From contig NC_083388.1 of NCBI RefSeq assembly GCF_031755915.1, forward strand, positions 13,032,501-13,096,500: 64,000 nt of DNA, given 5' to 3'. Shown in pieces: positions 54,728 through 64,000 of this stretch. A program made the translations under genes and the position numbers. How positions within the stretch are numbered: the first letter of the stretch is position 1; each line of letters begins with the position of its first letter. The notes under the pieces are model-generated. The model made no database searches, was not told the DNA's origin, and saw only the letters and a list, made by a program, of their open reading frames with translations. This DNA is from Ziziphus jujuba (Eukaryota; Streptophyta; Magnoliopsida; Rosales; Rhamnaceae).

Positions 54728-55441
54728 AGAAGAATTCTTGAAGATTCCATAAAGATTCTGTTGGGAATTTCATGGTGGAAGTAGATGTCATATGAATCCT
54801 CACGATCTGACAATTTTAAATATCACATTATTTTTAGATTTCGAGATGCGAGTAAAAAGATATCATTTTTTGAACTTTGAAATTTAAAAAAAGGAATATT
54901 CTAATTAAATAATCGCCATTGATCAAGAGAAGGAATCAAGACAATCCGAGAGACAAGATTAGGACAAGGAGCGATAACTGATTAATTTATCATTAATGAG
55001 GCACATGTCATGTCACATGCTTCATTAAGGGTAAATTAGACTAATTAACAATTTTTTTAGAAGGAATTAGAGAAAAGGAAAGTATTGGAGAGCAAGTAAT
55101 ATCAAGTTTCATGTCTACTTTTGATGGCTTAAAAAAGATGTCTTGGAAGAGTCCCACTTGAAAACAAAAAGAGAAAAAAAGTCCCCAAGGTCCTTTATGT
55201 ATAGCCCCCACCTGATTGAAGGAATATATACAACTTTATAGAGTTATTTAAGAGATTTTAGGAGGCTTGAATAGAAACAAACCAAATTTTTAGAGTTTCT
55301 TAAATTCTCTTAAGGGTTCTAGGGTTTTAAAATCTTAGAGTTGTAGAAGATCGATTGGAGAGCTTGAAAAAGGCATCGACTTGGGTTTTCTTAAAGAAGA
55401 AGGCCACTGCTTGGAGAGCTTTTGGAGGATTTCTTCAATAG
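54728..55441 (-). repeat. Right arm of a ~730-bp inverted repeat
   Basis: Reverse complement relative of 53826-54573. It ends ggatttcttcaatag, matching ctagtgaagaaatcc at the other outer end. The loop is about 154 bp (54574-54727). Probably a fold-back type or MITE-like element; no target duplication is evident. Confidence 0.85.
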
Positions 55442-56434
55442 TTTTTATTCTCTTCTCTTATCTTTTTAATTGTGAACCTTATTGTTTTTAATAATTATGA
55501 ATGCTGAATTTATTTTTGCCATGAACTAATTTCCATAGCTAGCGCTATGATGTAGCCCTAACTATGAAGGTTTAATATATATTGAATTTTATTAAATTAA
55601 TAATATGTTTTGTTAATAAATCATTGGTATGCTTAATGCTTTCATAAGCCGGAATGAATGAATGATTTTAATAATATTTGAGCTTGGAAAAGGATGATTG
55701 ACATGAATGCATAATTGATTGGAAAATAGTTATGTCTCATGCCATGTTATTTGCTTAATTTATGCTTAATAGATTTGCATGATTTAATTTATAGGCCGAA
55801 AGGAATAAATTAGGTTATGTGAATATTATCAATTATGAGTGGAAACTACTTTTGATTAGTTTTGTGATTAAGTGTACTTAACAAAATTACTCATTAATTA
55901 AATTCACATATTTAAGTAATTAAATTGGAATATTTAATGGTAAAATCAAATGCCCTAATATTCATAATTATTAAATTCACTCTCTTACTTAAAATTGATC
56001 TAATTTTAATTGATTACTTTTGTTTAATTTAGTTTATTTAATGTTCAATTGCCATCTTAATTGTTAGTTCAAATATTACCAAAACCTAATTATCTTTAGT
56101 ACTTAATTCTTAATCATTTGGGTACGACAACCCTATTTTTCCACTTTATTACTTGAAACGATTCATGTGCATTTGCAAGTTGATTTTACACGTCAAATAT
56201 TCATGTAATCTTTATGAATATTCTTAATGCTTAATTTGTTTGAGCTTAAATCTTGGTTCCACCATAATTCGATGCAAGAAATCCATTTTTATGGTTGTTT
56301 TCTTAATTCTTTCTCTTTCACCTAGACTTAAAAAAATACGTAATTAAGTATCTTTGCATAACAAGTTAACACAAACCAACAAATACGAAGCTTCAAATAT
56401 GGCATAAGATAATCAATATTTTATGCATAACACT
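55442..56434. other. AT-rich sequence, no gene seen
   Basis: Non-coding. Words such as catagctagcgctatgatg and gggtacgacaaccc suggest leader sequence of an LTR retrotransposon, but I cannot tie it to an LTR. Confidence 0.4.
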
Positions 56435-56880
56435 TATGCCAAGAGGAGATGAACCTTTTAAAGTGTTGGAGAGATTAAATGACAATGCATATCGTTTAGA
56501 TTTGCCAGATTAGTATAATGTTAGTGCTACTTTTAATGTTTTTGACTTATCTCTTTTCTCTGCAAATGATGACTTTGATTTGAGGACAAATCCTTTGCAA
56601 GAGAAGGGAAATGATGAGGACATGCCTAGGAGGACAACAAGCAGAAGCCAAGATCCTATACAATTAAAGACAAGACCAATAACACAAGTTCAACTAAAAG
56701 ATTCAAAGAAGCTCTAAATGGTTTAATCCATGAGGTGTGTAGCTCTCAAGGGAAATTTACTATTGAAGATGAATTAAGGATGATCCAATGTATAGGATTA
56801 GACAGCCAAATCCATGAAGAAAAGCCTTTGCTAACTTGGCATGATGACATGGCATCTTGTTAAAGTGGCATAGTTGCGAT
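56435..56880 (+). pseudogene. Gypsy integrase C-terminus and pol tail
   Basis: Plus frame gives LMPRGDEPFKVLERLNDNAY, then RLDLPD and a stop, then YNVSATFNVFDLSLF and DDFDLRTNPLQEKGNDE, followed by the degenerate tail RPITQVQLKDSKK. This is the same module as at 29253-29790, from a more distant member. It is cut off upstream (no catalytic core) and followed by an LTR. Confidence 0.8.
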
Positions 56881-57395
56881 AGTGTCATATGACATCCTAT
56901 GGCATTTGTGTGGATTTAATAAGTTTCAAGGCTAAATTGACTTTTCTTGGTGTCCAACTTATTAATTAGTTTACAAATTAGTTTTCTAATTTGCTTTAAT
57001 CATGTAATTAAATCATCTTTCCTAATTTCAATTAAAGGAAGGTTATTAGTTAAATTAAGATTAGGAAACTAGGTTTAATGTCACTTTTGATTTTAGGAAA
57101 CTAGAAAATTCAACTAGCCATAGTTCATGCTTAATGGCCGAAATTTAGGGTTTATTTTTCCTTAATTTTATTTTTACTTTCCTATAAATAGGCACCCATT
57201 TTAGTTGAATAAAACAGTTCAAGAATTTTTAGCATAATTGTAAGAGTTATTCTCTAGTTCTCTAAGAACTACTAAACTTATCAAGCTTTGTTACTAGTTT
57301 TATAAGGGTTGAGGTTTCCATTAAAACCCGTTTTATAATGATCTGTACTTTATTTGTTACTAGTTTATGAGCGAGTCAACCTAAGTTCGTATCAC
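56881..57395 (+). mobile_element. Gypsy-type LTR, plus strand
   Basis: Follows the pol tail. It has cctataaataggcacc (about 57180-57195) as a promoter-like block and ends gcgagtcaacctaagttcgtatca. No PBS follows. The start is not defined exactly. Confidence 0.65.
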
Positions 57396-58030
57396 AGGTT
57401 CTTTACTCTGAAACTTTCATATATGGTTTGCAAATGGAAAATGACAGGAGGTTGGCGTTGGTTCTGGGTCCCATATTCCATCTCTTCTAAACGGCTTGTT
57501 CCTGACTACAAACACATATTATATATTAAATTGATTTGATGTTAGGTTTGTGGGTGAGGTATAGTCCTAAATCTAGGTTTCCCTAGGTGTGATATGGTCC
57601 CAAATTTGGGTTATTAAAGTTTAAAGGTTTTGTGTTTGTATGCATGTAAATTGAATAAAAAAATGCTATTAACTTAATTGTGGTTGGTATACATTGAATT
57701 AATTATTAAAATACTTCAAATTTCAATTGAATAAGGCAATATGCCAGGTTGGTAGCTGAGAAAGTTAATTAATTGTACGTGTAAGACAATATTCACAATG
57801 TTAGTTGAACATCCTCTAGAATATGAGATTTAGGTAATAAAATAATATTTTGGTCAATGTTAGCCAACGCTAGTGTCTATGTGACTGGTAGAGAAATAAA
57901 AAGCTAATTTAATACAACTATGTTTTCTTATCTACTATACAATTGTGTTTACTTACATACCAGTAGATAAGTAATGTATATTGTGTTTTTACTTTTTGTT
58001 TGTTTGTGTTGTGTGAAATACTACTACGGC
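57396..58030. other. Intergenic, no gene seen
   Basis: AT-rich. No recognisable coding sequence; the start or terminal repeat of the MULE could lie here but I could not define it. Confidence 0.4.
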
Positions 58031-58040
58031 TGCTTGGTTA

Positions 58041-60600
58041 AGGTACATTATCCTAAAAGCTCACAATGATGGTGACTTGTTTGAAAGGATGGGCAAGACA
58101 ATATACTTAGGAGGGAGTGTTAATTTTATTAACAACTGTCATGCTGACACTATATGTTACTTTAGCTTTGATAAGTTTGCAAAGCTATTAGGAACATAAG
58201 GTCAATGTTCTTACTTCTATAAGATTCCTAAGAAAAACTTAAGTGATGGTTTGGTAAGGATACTAGGAAATTAGGATATGGTAGACATGTGTAATAATGT
58301 GCCTAATAGTAAAGTTGTAGAAACATATTTCATTCAGCAAGTACCTTTGGGGGTTTTTGACCAATGAACCTCACAATGATGAGCAAGAACTAGCCACCCA
58401 ACAACCTAAACCCCAAATTGATCCATACCAATCCTAAAAACCAAGTTTAGATACCAGCCATAACCATAAAATGATCTTCCTAATTTTGACCCGTATGTTA
58501 GGGGAGGTGAAGAGAGTGATTATGGTAATGTTGGTGGCAATGAGAATGAGGATATTAGTGGTTTTAATTTCAATGATAATGATCATGATGAGGAAAATGA
58601 TGATTCAAAAATTTAGCAATCTAATTATAAGTTATCAGATGATGAAATGATGTTTAAAGATCATATGGACAGTAATGTTGAGTTCTTAGGTGTTCAACCC
58701 CTTAAAAATCTCACTAGTTCCACTAATGAAGTCCAGATTGAGTTTGATCATAATTATGATGATGATGTATTGAGAAATGGGTCATCTAGTGATGAAGAAG
58801 ACAATAATAGGCATTTTCCTGAGTTTAACACTCAAACATATATGAGAGATCCTAAATTTGATGTTGGCATGTTGTTTAGTTATGCAGATAACTTTAGAAA
58901 AGCAGTAAAGGAGTGCATAATCATTGAACAAATAACGATTAAGTTTAAGAAGAATTACAGTGACAAATTTAAAGCTTATGTGCCAACTTCAAATGTGAAT
59001 GGTTTGAATATGCTTCAATGTAGAGAGTTTCAAGGGCTTTTCAAATTAAAACTTTAAATAATATACATATAGCCAAATGTGCTAGGTTGTTTAAGAATTC
59101 AAACGTCACATCTACTTGTTAGCTAATAAGTATATATATAACTTCAGAGCTGACCCTAATTGGAAGTTAAATCCAGTTTTAACAACTATCATGGATGAAT
59201 GTGATATTGAGGTGGAGTGAATGGCAATATTGCAGGATAAAAAGAAAGGTTCTTGCTACTATACAAGGGACTCTTGAAGAGCAAATCACAAATTATCAAA
59301 CTACCATGAGGAATTGAGGAAAACTAATCTAAACAGTATTGTGGTGATAAAAAGTGAGTTCCAAGATAATGTAAGCAAGTTTCAAAGGATTTATTTATGC
59401 TTTAAAGCTTGCAAACAAGGTTATAAGAAAAGATGCAAGCCAGTAATTAGCCTTGATGGTTGTCATGTAAAAGGTCATCATGAAGGTTAATTACTAATAG
59501 CTGTTGACATTGATGGTGACAATGCAATATTTCCAATTGCATATGCATTCGTAGAAGTAGAGAACAAGTACATGTGGAGCTGGTTTCTTGAATTTTTGAA
59601 AGAAGATCTTGAGATAAGGAACTCTTCTAGGATGACATTCACTTCAGATAAGCAAAAGGGCTTGGTTAGTACATTAGAGTACTTACTGCCTAAATCTAGA
59701 CATAGACACTGTGTTAGGCACTTGTACAAGATTTTTACCTCAAATTCAAAGGTTTAACTTTGAAGTAAAAATTGTGGTTTGCTAGCAAGGCAGGAACAGT
59801 ATCATATTTCCAAACTGAGATGGAAAAAGTAAAGGAACTGTCAATTGGCTCATTTAAATGGCCAAATGAAAACTCTCCTAGATATTGGTCTAGTCACATT
59901 TTAGCACTTGGCCAAAATGTGATATCCTCCTGAACAACCTATGTGAGGCATTCAATGGATCAATAGTAAGGGCAAAGGACAAGCCTATTTTAACTTGGTT
60001 GAAGGAGGTTAGATGTAAGATCATGAGAAGAACAACATTCAAAAGAGAGGCAATTGCTAAGTGAAATGGAGAGATTGGACTAAGGATTTTCAAGAAACTA
60101 GAGTCTTTGAAGGCTGAGAATAGGTAGTGTATATCATCAGTATGGGTTGGTGAGATAAAATTTCAAATTACAATTACCTCTAGCAATCAATATGTTGTAG
60201 ATTTAAGGACAAACACATGCTCTTTGAGGTATTGGGATTTAATAGGCATACCTTGTTCTCATATCTTGTTCTCATACAATTTCTGCCATATTTAGTAGAA
60301 ATATGGAACCTAAACACTTTGTACATCATTGGTACAAAAAAGATGCTAATCTAAATACATACAGTCCCATTGTCAATCCAATAAGCGGTCTAGATTTGTG
60401 GCCTAACACTAGAATACCCCATTTGCACCCACCAAAGTTTAGAAACAACCAGCTGGGCTAAGGAAAGTAAGAAGAAAAGAACCAGATGAGTAATAACCTC
60501 ATACCACGAAGAAGTTGGGGAGAAAAGGTTTTGTGATGACATGTAGTATATGTGGACAATAAAGGCATAATATAAGGTTAAGCAGGGTATCACGAACCAA
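58041..60600 (+). pseudogene. MULE (MuDR-like) transposase relic
   Basis: Decayed DNA-transposon transposase. The N-terminal part reads DGDLFERMGKTIYLGG and FINNCHADTICYFSFDKF (58065-58195). The open segment 58647-59057 has DPKFDVGMLFSYADNFRKAV, the MuDR N-terminal domain. From about 59130 pieces such as FRADPNWKLNPVLTTI lead to the catalytic core: SLDGCHVKGHHEG (first Asp near 59453), FPIAYAFVEVENKYMWSWFL, FTSDKQKG (second Asp near 59647) and the zinc-like HRHCVRHLY. A SWIM-type motif CSLRYWDLIGIPCSHI is at about 60210-60257, with its second Cys replaced by Leu. At least five stops or frame changes make it inactive. Terminal inverted repeats were not found. Confidence 0.85.
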
Positions 60601-60727
60601 ATCCAATTTCTAGGTTATTACATTAATTTTGTTCAATTCTTTTATTTTCCATTTCAGCAATGGCATATCCTTTCTTATCTTGCCAATTTAAATGTTTCCA
60701 TTCAATTTTAGAAAACGAGTAGCTCAG

Positions 60728-60815
60728 CAGCCCCATCAAAGGTAATAAGGAGCACAACAGCCCATCTAAGGTAACAAGGACCACAACAACCCATCTCAGC
60801 AAATAAAGAGCACAA
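60728..60815 (+). repeat. Three tandem ~29-bp units near the MULE 3' end
   Basis: Units at 60728-60757, 60758-60786 and 60787-60815 share cagcccatc, aaggtaa and aaggagcacaa with small changes. They may come from the variable C-terminal tail of the transposase. Confidence 0.85.
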
Positions 60816-63167
60816 CTTCTGTTAATATATTTTTTCTTATCTTGTCACTATTAGATGGAATAGTATGTTTAATCTTAGTTTGATTTACCTTGGTTTACTT
60901 TGGTTTGATTTACATTGGTTTCCTTTATGCATGCAGGTTAAGAGACCAACTAGGACAACCAATGATAAATAAGTTGTCCATGTCAATGAAAAAAGGCGCT
61001 TTTCGAATTGTTTGAAGAGTCATAACCAATATGTATGGTTATGATAGTTTATGAAGATGCTTATTTTGACGTATTGCTAGATGTTTTTGAACTTTTGATG
61101 TATGACGAATATTAAGTTGATCTTTTTGTGTGGTTAAGACAAATTATCTAGTATATGTCTATTTAAGGTAGTTTGTGAATTTTGTGGAGTTGATCTTTTA
61201 TGACTATTTAGGACATTTTATTAAGGCGGGGTTGTTTAGGGTAGTTTATGTGCTAGCTTTTAAAACGATTGACCAAATGGGTGGTGGCACGGATTGTGCA
61301 AAATGATATCGTATACATGTAGTTTGGGATTGTAAAAGTTATTATGTATTTAAACACTTGGACATATATTTTAGGATGTATTTATAAATATATTGCTTTT
61401 ATGATATTGTTTTGTATTGGTTTTTGCATATATAGCTTTAAATTCTTTGGCCAGACTCAATTTTTTACAAGCTGGACAAACCAAAATAAAACAATAAGGA
61501 TAGCTAATTATGTTTAATCTTAGTTCGACCATATAAGCAAGTTGTGCCAATTATAAAGCTTAGTTCCAATTGAACCTGAATCCTTTGCCTATGGTTATAA
61601 ATGAAAGGGTTTGTAGGTTGAAATAAATATAAGATGATCATAAGAAGCTGGTAATTGTATATATTTGATATCAATTTGGTACAAGGATACTAACATATAC
61701 TATCATCTTAATCAACTTCAGTACACATAACATAACAGAGTACGACTAATCAACTTCATCAAACAGACTCATTTAACTTCATCCCTTATTTACATTCTCC
61801 CTTTAGCATCATTATATGCATAGCCCACAATGCACATACAAAGAATTTAACATAAACTATTTTCCTCAATTTATAATTTATCTTCCTCCAACTTTGAAAT
61901 ATCTTTTAATAGTCTAGGTATCACCCTTGTTAAATGCTGACATATTAGTGGATCATACCATTTAAAGAATCCACATCATTTTGTCATATTTTTCTGCAAA
62001 TATAACTGAAAAAACATAACAAATAGTTACTAAGTAATAAAAATTATAAAATTGAGGAAGAAACGAAATGTGCTGCTGCATAATGATCTCAAAATTGAAA
62101 TTAAGATTCTTCCAAAATCTATTTCAGCTAAAATTGACATTTAAATACAAGAAGATAAAAGATGCAATATTTTTAAAATTAAGTTCAATCCTCGCTCTCC
62201 TTGTGTTCTCTTCTATCTATATGTTTTCTCTTTATTTTCATCTATATATATTAAAATGCTTACAGATTTTTTAAATATTTTTTTATAAATGCTCAAAATT
62301 AAATATACCTTATATTGTGGACCCCCATAAAATTTCCTTCATGGGTTAATATTAGTCCATGAGGTTCTTTCCACAACTAGCATTCTACAATGGCAGAAAA
62401 TTTGCTCTATCAATTTTTTGTTAATATTCTTCTGTTTTTCTTCATTCATGGTCTTCATTAATGTCTCCACGTGGTACTTTCTTCTGCAAGTTGAGCTGTG
62501 ATGAAGAAATTCTTCGTTAATGTTCTCGAACCTTATTGTCTCTTTTTCACATTCGCTCCTCCTCTTTTTATAAATTCACTTTCAACTCTCATGAGCAAAC
62601 CCTAAACCCTCAAAATCGAGCCCTAATTTCTAAATTAAGGCCTATAAAATTACATGATTTAATTTGCTTGATAAGAATGTACATGACATGTAATCATTCC
62701 ATTATACATTTTTAATAGACGAATCAACGATGCAAGTAAACTGGAAGTTTGAGATGCAAATTGTTAGAAAAAATAGTTTAAGATGCAATGTGCCAATCTC
62801 AACAAAGTTAGAGGTATATACATGCCAATATTCCAAATATTAATCTAAATAATTAAAAGAATATGCAAAAAATAACTGTGCTGCCATTTGGTAATATAAC
62901 TAGCTTTGATTTTATTTTATTTTATTTTTTTCATTCATTCAAGTTTATAATTATTTAAAATATATATGAAACTACAACTATCATTAACCAACATTTAATT
63001 ACCAAATTATACACAATTAAGTTGAAAAAAATAGAAACTAAAAACGATTAAAAAAAAAAACCAGAACTAAAAACTAATCATATTACCAAATGATACCATA
63101 TATCTCTAGGTTTGACCCAATAATAAAATCATTGAAAATACACCTCTAAATCCAAATTCGATTATGC
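60816..63167. other. Intergenic, no gene supported
   Basis: AT-rich. A TATA-like ttttataaattc at about 62567-62578 and two telo-box words (aaaccctaaaccct, 62597-62610) are followed by gagccctaa, but no open frame follows on the plus strand. Otherwise nothing recognised. Confidence 0.5.
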
Positions 63168-64000
63168 TGTAACACCCCGTCCCAAATCACACCGGAATCC
63201 GTGCACGTTGACCGTTGACCGTTGACCGAAGGGGTCAAAAGTTGACTTTTTGACTCGGTGGGAATTTCGAGATGACTAGGGTACCGTGGCGAAGTGCACG
63301 ATACCACGAGTTCGTAGACTGGTAGCACGTCGAAAACGGAGCTACGGTTTGAAAGTTATGGACGAAACAAGTTGCGGTCCAAACTGTCCAAGGGGTGCCG
63401 GAGTTGACTTTTTGTTTATGGGGAATTGAGCTTTGACTCATGCATGGTTGTGAAGTGCTCGTCGATACGAGTTCACAGACTAGCGGCACGCTCAAAACGG
63501 ACATCCGGTTAAAAAGTTATGGACGTTTGAAGTTTACCGGATACCGTATTATTTTAATGTTTTTTTTGGGTCGGTGAACAGTGAAACGCCACGTGTCAGT
63601 TTCTGATTGGTCCACGTGGCATGAACAGTGTCACGCAGGGTTTTAATTTTGAAAAACTCTCGGGGAAGAGAGAGAAAGAGAGAGAAGAGAGAGAAAGAGA
63701 GAGAGGAGAGAGAAAGAGAGAGAGAGAGCCACCGCCGGCCACCGGATTTTGCCACTGTTCCGGCCGAGTTACTGTACACACGCCGGACAGAAAGCTTGCC
63801 CACCTCATTTCCGGCAAAACCTCCAAGTTTCACGGTGAACGGCCGCCGGACGCGCCCGGATCGGACGTCCGAAGTTTGGCGGCGATTTTTCCCCTCCACC
63901 GCCGGCCACCGCGAATCGGCACTGTTCCGGCCATTTTCCGGCCACACGCGCCTGACAGCCTTGATCCTCTCCTCAAGTCCGGCCTACCCACCAAAAATCA
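63168..64000 (+). mobile_element. LTR-like element, cut by the window end
   Basis: Starts tgtaacaccccgtccc, a typical plant LTR start, in sharp contrast to the AT-rich DNA before it. It is GC-richer, has eight TTGAC-type W-box cores in 63208-63438, an internal ~160-bp duplication, a GA-rich tract (63661-63728) and a GC-rich part with ccaccgccggccacc repeated (63729 and 63896). Minus-strand frames across the GA tract are low complexity. The family is not determined. The GC-rich end could also be a 5' leader of an adjacent gene, but the abrupt start favours a retrotransposon. Confidence 0.6.

Noticed and set aside
60728..60815. CRISPR-like or regulatory tandem array
   Set aside because: Only three contiguous diverged units with no spacers, in a plant MULE.
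63549..63947. Minus-strand frames of 132 and 76 residues
   Set aside because: They cross the GA-rich tract and GC-rich LTR sequence and read as S/L runs; no domain.

Overview
This is a nuclear genome window from a dicot plant. It is AT-rich, with intron-rich host coding sequence and dense retrotransposon remains. The lineage is not resolved; a woody rosid would fit, but that is a guess. Only one host gene can be supported: SMC3, the cohesin subunit, on the + strand from 20 to 18500. It has 25 exons here and is complete except for about 44 N-terminal residues lying upstream of the window. All exon phases close and give about 1,159 residues plus the missing start. Four of its 24 visible introns are non-standard: two GC-AG introns, one U12-type AT-AC intron and one intron with a perfect U12-type GT donor. 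The 3.6 kb intron 13 carries a reversed LINE tail and an LTR with a primer-binding site.

Region by region: 18.5-24.7 kb is AT-rich intergenic DNA with a gag relic (20.6-21.5 kb), a local tandem duplication and microsatellites. At 24718-25276 there is a complete miniature LTR retrotransposon (TRIM) with both LTRs, PBS, PPT and a target duplication. At 25983-26978 there is a solo LTR with a 5-bp target duplication, distantly related to the Ty1/copia pair at 43-53 kb. From 27.3 to 43.0 kb lies a rearranged cluster of one Ty3/gypsy (probably chromovirus) family. It holds a minus-strand pol (RT, RNase H, integrase) with duplicated LTR/pol-tail modules, a plus-strand LTR-internal-LTR-internal-LTR array with deleted and scrambled interiors, and a 760-bp near-perfect inverted duplication with a 17-nt loop.

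From 43.0 to 53.5 kb two closely related Ty1/copia elements stand head to head. The minus copy has lost integrase in frame and its own 5' LTR. The plus copy (47266-53474) has both LTRs, but carries stops and frameshifts. At 53.8-55.4 kb there is a second large inverted repeat, without coding sequence, that has a partial relative at 22.9-23.2 kb. Another gypsy pol tail plus LTR (56.4-57.4 kb) and a decayed MULE transposase (58.0-60.6 kb) follow. The window ends inside a different LTR (63168 onward) that has a cluster of WRKY-type W-box cores and an internal duplication.

SMC3 acts alone here as a housekeeping gene; the rest is a record of insertion, recombination and decay. No clearly new biological system was found. 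The strongest points are the U12-type introns of SMC3, the hairpin-primed-looking inverted duplication at 41.09 kb, the scrambled pol at 39.8 kb and the TRIM with an apparent 7-bp target duplication.
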